In this document: in pieces, positions 44,441-54,514 of the stretch | How the letters are laid out: the number at the start of each line of letters is the position of its first letter | How positions within the stretch are numbered: position 1 is the first letter of the stretch | Assembly: GCA_022559845.1 (NCBI GenBank) | Contig: CM040125.1 | Location: forward strand, 322,345,829 to 322,409,828 | Length of the DNA stretch: 64,000 bases | DNA from: Amorphophallus konjac | Lineage: Eukaryota > Streptophyta > Magnoliopsida > Alismatales > Araceae | Reading direction: 5' to 3' | Translations under genes and position numbers: made by a program | Notes under the pieces: generated by a model | What the model saw: the letters and a program-made list of their open reading frames with translations, nothing else | The model's database searches: none | What the model was told of the DNA's origin: nothing

Positions 44441-44559
44441 ATGCATAAACTTAGAATTGATGACTTCATTTCATTTGTCTGACAGGGACTGAAGAGGCTA
44501 ATGAACCCCTTAAAGCAAGAGGGCTGAAGCCATCCAATTTCCACTGCTGGAACACACCA

Positions 44560-44850
44560 ATGCGTCAACGCCTTGATCAAGTGGCGTGAACGCAGTAGTT
44601 CAAACGATCAAGAAAGAAGCTTGTGGATTACTCTGGTGCGTCAACGCATTGATCAAGTAGCGTGGACGCAGCAGTTCAAGTATCCCTTATTGCAGCCTCT
44701 GGAGTACATTGGCAGCATCGACGCTGCAGCTCCATGCGTCAACGCAGCATGCTGAGAGCGTCAGCGCAGCACGTCTATCTGCTGAAGACCTGCTCACTGG
44801 AACGCATCAATGCGTCAACGCCACGGGTTGGAAACGTCGACGCAGCAGTT
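44560..44850 (+). repeat. GCGTCAACGC-type palindrome array in U3 of element E
   Basis: About eleven copies of (T)GCGTC(A/G)ACGCA or half-sites such as GCGTGAACGCA and GCATCGACGCT. The array is similar to that in the D LTR and lies directly upstream of the G-boxes. Confidence 0.75.
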
Positions 44851-44946
44851 AAAAAGGGTTGAAGATCTCTGAAGGGTTTGTCAACTCCTTGGAGCAAGTG
44901 GGTTGACGCCATCTAACTCCAGTTGCTGAGCGTACTGATGAATGGG

Positions 44947-45085
44947 CACGTGACCTGAAGCTGGCACCTGACACGTGATCCAAGGTGGGTGTTGAGCACG
45001 TGATCCGAGGAGGAATCTTCTGGACGGAAGGCGTGGGAAGCACACGCCCTATCTCCCTAGCTGCTGCCTGCTCTGGTATATATAT
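44947..45085 (+). promoter_or_regulatory. LTR promoter of element E: three G-boxes and TATA box
   Basis: CACGTG at 44947, 44972 and 44997 is spaced at exactly 25 bp, the last two followed by ATCC. TATATATAT is at 45077-45085. CACGTGATCC also occurs in the F LTR. bZIP or bHLH control is inferred from the motif. Confidence 0.6.
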
Positions 45086-45459
45086 GGAGTCTCCTCCATC
45101 GGCTGAGAGTGATCGAAAGGCAGAGAGCCATCGAGAAAAGCTGAAGAGCAGAGAGTGCCTCCATGATATAGAGAATAGAGAAGAAGAAGAAAAGAGAGCA
45201 GAAGAAGGAAAAGAGAGAGATAGTGCTCGTGAGAAGTGACAAGAAAGAGTGAAGAAAGAGAAGCAGAAAGAAGAGGAAGAAAAGAAGAGGAGGAGAGAGT
45301 CTATTGAAGATCAGTTCAGTCTGTTCGTGGATCAAATCCAGAACGACTATGCTCATTGAGAGCTACATCTCTTGTGTTTCATTTCCAGCTTTTGTTGCTG
45401 TGCTTTTTATGTTTCTTTATTTTTTCTTTTGTTTCTTTGGTTAGCCTTGTTCTTCCGAT

Positions 45460-45815
45460 TGCCCTACTGGGGATCGGGTTCCTCCTGTGGATTCAGGAGA
45501 AGGGAGACTTGTCTCCGGTTCTGGGCTTGTGGCTAGCAAGTCCAGGGGTCCCTCCGGTCTGGAGGAAGAGAGACTTCGGTCTCTGGTTTCTAAGTGGCTG
45601 GGAGTCACTTGGGGTGTCCCTCCGGTTGGGAGAAAGAGGGGAGGTTGTTCCCCTGGTCAAGCTGTGTGGCAGCACCTTGTTCGCAGACTGAGTCTGCTTG
45701 GTTCTAGCATTTGCTAGTGAAGCCTCACTCCGGTTGGGAGTGAGGTTTGGATGTAGGTCTGGAGGACCGAACCACCTAAAAAATCTATTGAGCAGTGGTT
45801 TGATTGCTTGATTTG
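45460..45815 (+). other. R/U5 hairpin series and terminal module (element E)
   Basis: Consecutive stems include CTCCTG/CAGGAG, GGAGAC/GTCTCC, AGAGAC-TTCG-GTCTCT (UUCG loop), AAGTG/CACTT and CCTCACTC/GAGTGAGG. These are followed by TGGATGTAGG, GGTC/GACC, CGAACCACC, AAAAAATC and GTGGTTTG. Confidence 0.6.
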
Positions 45816-45982
45816 CTTCCGCTAGATGCTTGGATAGGCACGCTCCTACTGCTTGTTATTATGTTCAATCGAATTAGCTTAATTCTGGAACTTGCCTAGC
45901 ATCTGAGTTTTTTATTTGGGCATTATTCGTACCAGGATACATTCACCCCCCCCTCTGTATCCGGGCCTAGCACCCTAACAGT

Positions 45983-45994
45983 TGGTATCAGAGC
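45983..45994 (+). other. Primer-binding site of element E
   Basis: TGGTATCAGAGC, a perfect initiator tRNA-Met complement, starts 3 bp after the LTR. Confidence 0.95.
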
Positions 45995-46103
45995 CGGTGT
46001 CTGCATACAAGGTCCAGCGACCTACAGATTCGATCTTGCAGTCTTAGGTGCTAATTTGTTTTTAGTGCATCAATATTCTGTTGCATTAATCTGTTGTGTT
46101 CTC

Positions 46104-48393
46104 ATGGCTCATCCACCGATTTTCAGTGGTACGCATTTTAATGCATGGTTCGCTAGTCTGAAGAATTATATCAAATCTGTGAATCCAGACCTGTGGAAAG
46201 TAATTTCACATGGTCCTCATGAACTACCAAAGAAAAAGTCCAAATGGACTGACAGTCACAAGTCTATGTATGAAGAGAATCAGATAGCTATAAATCTAAT
46301 GAAGGCAGCTACTGATAGAGCTTTTCATTCATGTTTCTTTGATTGCAGTTCTGCTAAAGATATTCTGGACATGCTGAAGCGAACTCAGAAGAGGAATGAG
46401 GACAGCTGCATGATGGCTAACAGAAGCAATCATAGCAGCAGCCAAAATGAAGATGATGATGATGAGGTAAATCTCTTCGAGAATTTTTCTCTTGATGATT
46501 GGGAGAATGCATATGCTGAATTGTTAGAGTCACATGGGAGCTTAAGAAAACAGTGTAAAAAGTTGAAGAAGGGTACTGGGATAGATAGTTCTAGCTCTCC
46601 ATGTGAAAACTGTTCAAGTACGAAGCAATTTAATGATGCATGTCTGTCTGATAATCATATGTATAAAAATAAGAATGCAAAACTGAAGAAGGAACTTGAA
46701 TGTGCTTACTCTGAACTAAACAAGCTAAAATCTGAAGATGACTCTCTCAGAAAACTCTCCAAAGAAGATGAAGAAAAATCAGAGAAACTTAAATAGGAGA
46801 ACAAATTGCTGATTGAAAAACGTAATGCCATAAAGTCTATAAACATAGAATTACAGAAAGATCTTGAAAAATAGCAAAAAGATATGAAGGAAATTGAAAA
46901 TGGAAGAAAGTATGAAGTCAATTCAGAAGATCAACTTCTAATAAATGAATTGGTTCAAAATGACAAACTTAAGGAAGAAAATGAGAAGTTAAGAATGCTA
47001 AACTTCACCATGTCTGAGAGACTTCTAGCTTTAGAAAGAGGTAAAAGTGTTTGCGTTGAAGATTCTGATAAACTGAGCAATCTGAAACAGGAAGTTGAAA
47101 AATACAAAACTGCTAACAATGTGTTAACTGAAGCTATGAGTTGCAGTGAGCAAGAGATTGCCAGTTATAAGTTACACATTTCCTCACTAGAAAATGAAAT
47201 TCAAGATCTTAAAACATCTCTGTCAAAGTTTGTGAGTGGACAAGAGAATCTGGACAGGTTGTTAGGAGTTAAGGTCAATACTCAAAAGGAAGGGTTAGGC
47301 TACAACAATGTCAATAAAAAGGCTTTCAAAAATAAGCTAATGACATCTTTTATTAAAGCATCAGATGTAGCCACCACCTCAGAAAATAAACAACCAAATG
47401 TTCAGAAGAATCAGAAACAAACTGGAAAAATGGAAAAGGTCAGTCAGGTGAAGAAAGGAGTGAATCACATTGAAAAAATGCATGCTGTACATCACTCAAA
47501 CTTTCCTGCCACCATGAAAAAGACTGATTTTAAAAATGTTGAGAAAGTTCAATCTGTGCTTGACATGAATGCACATGCACATGCACATAAAAACAAGAAT
47601 TCATGTCATTACTGTGGTAGGGTTGGCCACATTATGGATAATTGCTTCATTCTAAACAAGATAACAAAAAGCATGCTAGGAAACATGTCTCTGCTCAGAA
47701 CAAAAAGAAAACTGATTGCTATCACTGTGGCAATTTGGGCCACAGGGCCACAGGGCCATTGAATGTTGGCATGCTCAGGGTAGACAATTCAATTCTAAAA
47801 CTGTTAAACTCCCTGCAAATGGAAATGGTTGTGGAAGAAATGTTGTTAGAGGCAAGCACAATGAGTGCTTCAAATGTGGGAAGTATGGCCACACAGTCAA
47901 GGATTGTTGGCACATTCAGAAGAATTCTTTTAACCCCCATGTTATCAAATTCTCTGTCAGAAAATCTGTGAGCTTTTCATGCTATAACTGTGGGAAGCCA
48001 GGCCATAGAGCTGCTGAATGTTGGCTGGCCGGTTTTAGTAAACAGAATTTTAATTCTGTCAACAACAAAAAGTTTCATGCATATGCACATGGATTTCATG
48101 CTAACAAGAATGTGCATAGATCAAATCTGAAACCTGATGCATCTTACTATCATTATAGTAAACAGAACTCTCTCTCTGCCAATAAACTTCATGACAACAG
48201 TAATGTGCATAAGAAGAATTTGAAATCTACTAATTCATGCCATTATTGTGGACAAATTGGCCATTCAATGAATAATTGCTACTTGATGAAATCCGATGAC
48301 CAAGCAGCTAGAAAATTGTTTAGAAAACCTGCTACGAATGTCATTGTCAATTCAGGACCCAAGACCTCTTGGGTACCTGTTTGTGCAAAATAA
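46104..48393 (+). pseudogene. gag: Element E gag (gag-only type), two stops and two frameshifts
   Basis: The ATG at 46104 starts MAHPPIFSGTHFNAWF, then LWKVISHGPHELPKKKSKW. DCSSAKDIL leads directly into SCMMANRSNHSS and an acidic stretch (VNLFENFSLDDWENAYAELL), so the capsid half is absent. Stops are at 46794 and about 46872 in an otherwise continuous coiled coil (to about 47230); LLGVKVN and KEGLGYNN follow. Five CCHC knuckles: CHYCGRVGHIMDNC (about 47608), CYHCGNLGH (about 47720, split by the frameshift), CFKCGKYGHTVKDC, CYNCGKPGHRAAEC and CHYCGQIGHSMNNC (about 48238). One frameshift lies near 47645. The second is an 8-bp duplication (GGGCCACA) near 47740. The protein ends GPKTSWVPVCAK at 48393. 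Confidence 0.88.
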
Positions 48394-48408
48394 CTTTACT
48401 TTGCAGGT

Positions 48409-48450
48409 GTGCCTTGGAATGGAATAAAAAGGGGTGTTAATCCAAGGCAC
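48409..48450 (+). other. Post-gag helix with AATAAA loop (element E)
   Basis: GTGCCTTGGA (48409-48418) pairs perfectly with TCCAAGGCAC (48441-48450). AATAAA is at 48423-48428 in the loop. It starts 15 bases after the gag stop, just past TTTGCAG. Confidence 0.7.
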
Positions 48451-48761
48451 TCAAGAATGAAAACCTCTTCTGAACTTTTCAGGTAAATTCTCGGCATTTC
48501 CTGTTTTGAAACTCATTGCATATCTGGTTTGACGTGTTCTTGCATATCTGTCATCTTTTGAACACTATGAGCATTCGTGTCTCTTAATGCTCATATGAAT
48601 TGGCTGTTTAGATATTGAAATGAGAATAAACTTGTAATTTCTAAAAATCTGAACTGCATATGTATGTTGTTTGAAATCTGACTATTGCATTCTGAAAAAT
48701 CTGATAAGCTGAAATTTGATCCATGCATGCTGCCCATCTTGAATTATCATGATTGACCTCA

Positions 48762-48864
48762 ATGGTATATAAATGGTAAGCTACCAAAAGGCAGGAAAAT
48801 ATGTCTGGAGGTTCTTACTATGTGTGAGGTGGTCTTTTAGACCAAGTGCTCCGCCTAGTACCAT
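48762..48864 (+). other. Candidate three-way-junction RNA (element E)
   Basis: ATGGTA (48762) pairs with TACCAT (48859-48864). Inside are TGGTA-AGC-TACCA and TGGTC-TTTTA-GACCA, the second enclosed by TGGAG/CTCCG. Confidence 0.65.
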
Positions 48865-49593
48865 GGGTCACTTTGCTGATAGGACAGTCTGATTGTGCAC
48901 AAGTCATAATATCATTTGAAATCATATGTTCAGTTTTCAGTGCAAACATTGCATGTTTTCAGGGGGAGTTAGTTGCATATCTTTGCATAGCATTCAATGT
49001 TGAGTCTTTGCATGTCCTTGCATACATATAGTGCATTGCATTTCCTTATATTGAAAATGCCAAAAAGAGAGTTTGAATGCATATTGTGAGGGGGAGTCAA
49101 TGCATTGCATATAGGTTGTCAAATGCATACATTTGTCAGAATTCATTGCATATCCTTTCTTATTGATTTTGTTGACAAACCTTGATCATATTCTGAAAAC
49201 TTTGAGCTTCACAATCTCTCTTAACAATTCTCCTATCAATTGGTATCATTTGGGTTCGAAATTCTATCAGTCCTTCATGAAGATTTCAATGGACTATCTC
49301 GATCATAAATCTGAAAACTTTTGAACTAGAAATCTTCTATTATACATTTTTATGAATATCTGAAATAACTCAGGTGGTTTAAGTTTAATGAACTCAAGGG
49401 TTGACTTTAAAATCTCTTAAAAATATCTGAAGCATGTTTAATAAACCTTAACCATCTGTTTCATGTTGTGTCTTGTGAAAACTTCTGAAATCTGCACTTT
49501 TGAATACATGACTTCAACTGATTAAGTACATGAAATTATTATTGACTTGAAGCAAATGAATTTTTCTGAAAAGTCTAAAGGGTAATATCTGTC

Positions 49594-49870
49594 AGAGCAA
49601 TGACCTTGGTCACTGAGAAACACATGTCCAAAGGACTGTGTCATGAGGTACCATAGTTAACTCTGATTAAGAATCCATTGAAATTCAGGCAGAGCAATGG
49701 CATGCGCACTGAGAAATATAACTCACTCATCAAGAAATAATTTGGAGTGTGTCATGATGTGTAAATGTTATCTCTGTTCATATATAGCATGACAGTTAGT
49801 CACACTAAGTGCTTAGGGATATTGGCCTCTGATCAAGGTATATCCTCTAGTTACAAGGTGTGCACTGAAC
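49594..49870 (+). other. Three hairpin units shared with A and F (element E)
   Basis: Unit 1 has CACTGAGAAA then ACACA(T)GTCC-AAA-GGACTGTGT and TCATGAGGT. Unit 2 has CACTGAGAAA with ACTC/GAGT and TCATGATGTG. Unit 3 has GGATAT/ATATCC around GGCCTCTGATCAAGGT (49824-49839). Confidence 0.6.
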
Positions 49871-50853
49871 TAGACTGCTCGTAAAATTTGTAGCATGAAA
49901 AATTGTTGAACATATCTCAATATCTGAATATTGATGCTAAAATCAAATTGCTACAACCCTAGACAAAATAATATGACTTCATAATTGCTTAATCTCAATA
50001 CTAGTGCATGTAATTCTGAAAGAAGTCAATAAATTTGATTGTGTAAGACAAAGGGAGGATAATCAAGATAAATATGAGGGCTTGGTTCATTTTTATTAAA
50101 ACATGGTTTTAGATATCAATACAGAATTTTATTGATAAACTCTGCATACATCATGTTTAAACCATGCTGTTCAATAAAGCTCATTCATAAGCCCTTATAA
50201 TGGAAGACTTTGAAAACTTATGTTTTAGATTTATGAGATTGATATCTCTTTGAAAATATGGTTGAATTTCTTGTGTTTGCAGCATCCTTGAAAAATCTGT
50301 TAATTGAAACTCTTCTGCTCATATCCTTGGCTCATTGACCTGAACTTCTCCTTGTTTGCCCCTGTGGTCTCCTTCTCATCTATCTCATAAGATTCCACTT
50401 ATTGAGGGGGAGCTTCCATGTCATGCATCACTTACATATCAATTGGCATCTATTCAGGGGGAGCAGTCTTTGTCATACTGAATCATGTTCATATCATTTG
50501 TGACCTTGCATTCATATACTTAGGGGGAAGTATTGCATTTCTTGTTGCATCTGCATTTTTTGCATTTACCCCTTCCCATGGTTCATCTTGATTATACCAA
50601 ATGAGGGAGATTGTTTGCCAAAAAGGGGGAGATTTTCATTCAATCATTGCATGCTGGCTTCTTTTGATCATCTCTAACTAATGACTTTTTGCTGAAACTC
50701 TTAAAGGGGGAGAATTCTGATGACTTTTTATACATGCTTTAATTTCTCAAACTATTTTCATTTTGATGAAGTCAAAGGGGGAGAATAATTTGAGTCATCA
50801 GAATGCCTCACATCATCAGAATGACTCAATGTGTTGAAAGTGTTGCCATCATC

Positions 50854-50867
50854 AAAAAGGGGGAGAT
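50854..50867 (+). other. Polypurine tract of element E
   Basis: AAAAAGGGGGAGAT abuts the LTR start TGTTGTGCCCC. CATCATCAAAA before it is complementary to TTTTGATGATG just inside the LTR. Confidence 0.92.
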
Positions 50868-52237
50868 TGTTGTGCCCCTGTGGTTTTGATGATGGTTTTG
50901 ATGATTGGTTTTTGATGTGAGTTAATCACTGTGAGTCATCTTGCTGTGTGAGTCATCATGCTGTTATTCAGTTATTTTCTGATCATAACTCAGTCTATCA
51001 AATGTTCAGTCATCTTGCTGCTCAGTTTAGTTTAACATGTTTGATGTTCAGTCATGTTAACTGATGCATAAAGCATTCGTTGCTACACTCTGCTTAGTTA
51101 GTATGAACAGTAGTGGGTCGACCCACCCTTGCTGATGCGTCGACCCATCAGAACACTGACTGTCTGGGTATCAAAGTCTGTACATCAGCTTGATCGAGTA
51201 AGTCTGTACAGCATGCCTTAGTGTTCATATCATTAAGTCTGTACATTGGCATCTCTTCTTCAAGTCTGTACACCGGGTATCTTCTAATTGAAGTCTGTAC
51301 AGCCAATGCACTTAACTGAAGTCTATACACTGGTTTGTCTAACTTCAACTCTATACATCCGATTACGGTTTCAGTGTTCACCAAGTCTATACATCGCCTT
51401 CTGCAAGTATTGTTCAAGTATGTACAGCCTGTGCATTGCTTCACTCATTCAAGTCTATACATCCACAGTGGATCTTCAAGTCTGTACATCCACAGTGGAA
51501 CTTCGAAGTCTGTACACCGCTTGAGCCTCAACAAGTCTGTACATCGCCTTAAGCGTCTCAAGTCTATTCATTGGCTCAAGCTTCCAAGTCTGCACACTGG
51601 TTCAAAGTCTACACAACGCCTCTTTGATTCTAAGTCTTTACATTCGTTTTAAGGCAAAGTCTATACATTGCCTTTGTGCTTCAAAGCCTGTCGATTGAAG
51701 AGTCTACACATTGGTTGTTCACACGTTCCTACAGTCTGAAGTCTCTACATTGCTTTCACCTATTTTTCATCTAAGTATCATTAAGTCTGTACGTTGCTTT
51801 AGCCTTTACCTTCACAGCAAAGTCTATACAATGCAATGCATAAACATAGAACTGATGACTTCATTTCATCTATCTGACAGGGACTAAAGAGGCTAATGAA
51901 CCCCTTAAAGCAAGAGGGCTGAAGCCATCCAATTTCTTCTGCTGGAACACACCAATGCGTCAACACCTTGATCAAGTGGCGTGAACGCAGTAGTTCAAAC
52001 AATCAAGAAAGAAGCTTGTGGATTACTCTGGTGCGTCAATGCATTGATCAAGTAGCGTGGATGCAACAGTTCAAGTATCCCTTATTACAGCCTCTGGAGT
52101 ACATTGGCAGCATCGACGCTGCAGCTCCATGCGTCAACGAAGCATGCTGAGAGCGTCAACGCAGCACGTCTATCTGCTGAAGACCTGCTCACTAGAACGC
52201 ATCAATGCATCAACGCCATGGGTTGGAAGCGTCGACG
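50868..52237 (+). repeat. 3' LTR of element E, left part
   Basis: It matches 43473 to about 44841 almost base for base, including the AAGTCTGTACA array and GTGGGTCGACCCAC (51113-51126). It stops at CGACG (52233-52237), where F is inserted. Confidence 0.93.
52233..52237 (+). repeat. Target-site duplication of element F (CGACG), left copy
   Basis: CGACG precedes the F LTR at 52238 and is repeated at 63538-63542 after the other LTR. The E LTR has this sequence once at the matching place (about 44837). Confidence 0.95.
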
Positions 52238-52485
52238 TGTTGCGCCCCTTGTACTTTGTTGATGATGTGATGTTTTAATGATAGCAACATGAATGAGTCA
52301 CCACATTGTCTTGAATATGTCTGACCTTTTCTGTGGGAGATTGCATAAGTGTGCCATGTCTGAATTGTGAAGAACGCATGTGTATGCTTGAGTCATGCTG
52401 TGATATATTGGCTTGTGCTTGATTTCTGTTCTTGATTTCTGTTCTGTGCATTGCTTCTCTGCTGATATGTTCATACATTGTCTTA

Positions 52486-52770
52486 GGCTAAGTCTATACA
52501 GACTTTAGCGTCTCGTTTAGCATCTAAGGCAAAGTCTACACATTAGCTAAGTGTGTACATCGCTTACATTTCTTGAGATCAAGTCCATACATCGTGAAAG
52601 TCTATACACTCCTCTTGGCCTTAGCATCTGTTTTGAAGTCCATACATTGGTCTTCAGTTCAAGTCTGTACAGCGTCAAGTCTGCACATTGGGCTTTCACA
52701 TGAAGTCTACACATCGGTCTCTACTTTGAAGTCTATACATTGGCTAAGGGTCTTCAAGTCCATACACAAT
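52486..52770 (+). repeat. AAGTCTRTACAYYG array in U3 of element F
   Basis: Eleven copies of AAGTCYRYACA-type motifs, the same motif as in E, are repeated in the 3' LTR at 60710-60990. Confidence 0.8.
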
Positions 52771-52865
52771 CGTCTGATGCATATTGATTAACAGGAAATC
52801 TGCTATGAGGTAGTACATTGTATGTCCGTACTGTTTCTGTCATACTTCATGCTGTTTGTGTTTTC

Positions 52866-53860
52866 AACACGCCGTGTCGTCCCTTCGTACCTCGCGTTAT
52901 TTTAAGTGTCTGTTGTTGATTGTCTTCGTGCTGTTTACTGAAGCAGCTCGAATTGTTCTAATATACTTCGAGTCATTTTTCCTGTGAACCTCGTGTCGTT
53001 TTCTTCAGTATCTAGTTGCTCATCTCGTGTCATCCTCTTTATGTTTGCTCTTGTATTTTCGAGTCACTTACTGTAGTTACTCGAATCATCTTCCTGCCTT
53101 CACTGTTTAATCGCGTGTCGTTGTAGCCGTTCATGTCTTCTGTCTTCGTGTTGATTTTACTTCGTGCACTCTTCTCTAAGTTCAAGCCCGTGTCTGTGCT
53201 GTCTCCATGTCGTCCTTAGTTCGAGTCGGTTCTTTGTTATTTCCGTCTTCGTGTTGTTCTTCCTAGACCTCGTGTCTTTCTTGTGTTGAAACCACACTTC
53301 GTGTTGGTTTCTATTTTTCATCTTCGTGTTGTGGTCAGCTCGTGTCGTTCTCTTTGCTATTTGTTATGTCGAGTTGCTTTTTACTTCGTGTCGTTTTCTC
53401 TGTAGTGTTAAGCGTTATTAGTATGTATCTCGTGTCGGTCTCTTCGTAGTGTTTGTTTTGTTACAGTGACACTTCGTGTCGTTCTCGTTTTACCTCGTGC
53501 TGTTTTCATCTGACCTCGTGTCATGCTCTCCTTGTCTCGTACTGTAGTAATCTTGTGTTCTCGTGTCATTTACTGTAGCTACTCGAGTCATATTCCTGCT
53601 TTCTTTGTTTTATCACGTGTCGTTTCACCTAATGTCGTTCTCTCTGCTGTTTATTATGTCGTGTTGTTTCTTTGTATTCGTGTCTTCGTGTTATTCTTGT
53701 GTTTATGACCTAGTGTCGTTCTCTGTGTAGTACTTGTTTTGTCACCTTTGAACCTCGTGTCGTTCTATGTGTAGTGTTTGTTTTGTCACCACTGTATTTC
53801 GTGTCGTCCTCAGTGCAGTGCACCTCTTGTTGTTTCTATACACCTCGTGCAGTTTTAGGT
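52866..53860 (+). repeat. CTCGTGTCGTT degenerate array in U3 of element F
   Basis: About 1 kb is made of more than 30 copies of (C/T)TCGTGTCGTT(C/T)T-like motifs, with variants such as TTCGTGTTGTT and CTCGAGTCATT, spaced 20-40 bp apart. The copy in the 3' LTR is at 61087-62080. Confidence 0.85.
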
Positions 53861-53945
53861 TCTGGTGCCCTGAGTTTTAATCGTGTTAATTCCTTGCAGG
53901 AGAAGAAGAAGGTGGTCCGAGGAAATATTCCCGAGTGACTGGCAG

Positions 53946-54064
53946 CACGTGATCCGAGGCTGAAATGAAGCCTGCTGAGAGACTGCCACGTGGTCCGAAT
54001 ACTTAGGGCTGGAAATGTGGAGGTCACACGTCGGGGGTGATGATGATGCTGCTGCTATATATAT
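53946..54064 (+). promoter_or_regulatory. LTR promoter of element F: two G-boxes and TATA box
   Basis: CACGTG at 53946 (within GCACGTGATCC) and at 53988, then TATATATAT at 54056-54064. The 3' LTR copy is at 62167-62285. Confidence 0.6.
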
Positions 54065-54514
54065 GGGTCTTCATCCTCTGAAAAAATTATCGAAGAAAAA
54101 GCCTTGAGAGTAGAAAGCCCTTGGATCCAGAAGAAAAGAAGAGAGTAGAGAAGAGAGTGAGAGTGAGAGCAGAAGAAGAAAAAGAGAGAGAGATAGTGCC
54201 AGTGAGAAGAGAAGAAGAAGAAAAAGAAGAGTGGTAGAGTGAGAGAAGCTGCAGAAGTAAAAAGAGAAAGAGAGAGAGCTCGCGAGTGAGAGAAGGAAGC
54301 AGACAAGAAAAGGAAGAGAAAGAAGAAGAGAGAACGAGAGATGGGAAGCTTCATCTGAAGACTTGTTCCTACTGGACCGTGGATCAGATCCAGGCCAGTC
54401 AGCTCCATTGAGAGCCACATTTGTGTTTTCATCTTTTACAGCTTTCTGATTGCTGTGTTATTTTCGTTTATTGTTTTTCCTTTGTCTTTCTGATTATCTT
54501 TGGTCTTCCGATTG

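Larger units (their letters stand above)
43473..45980 (+). repeat. 5' LTR of element E (2508 bp)
   Basis: TGTTGTGCCCC...CCCTAACA. U3 begins with GTTTTGATGAT repeats, then GTGGGTCGACCCAC (43718-43731), a long AAGTCTGTACA-type array (43783-44440), a GCGTCAACGC array (44560-44850), three CACGTG boxes and a TATA box. U5 is hairpin-rich. Confidence 0.9.
48394..50853 (+). other. 3' non-coding tract of element E
   Basis: No gene. In order: CAG/GTGTGCC site and post-gag helix, stem-closed structure, GGGGGAG at 48961, 49089, 50405, 50458, 50625, 50704 and 50776, and the CACTGAGAAA/GGCCTCTGATCAAGGT units (49594-49870). It is nearly collinear with the F tract. Confidence 0.75.

Noticed and set aside
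45057..45356. Minus-strand ORF of 99 codons in the E LTR
   Set aside because: Same cause: the antisense of a purine-rich leader, with no protein-like features.
54055..54432. Minus-strand ORF of 125 codons rich in Ser, Leu and Phe (also at 62276-62653)
   Set aside because: It is the complement of the GAAGAGA-rich leader just after the TATA box of F; composition alone keeps the frame open.
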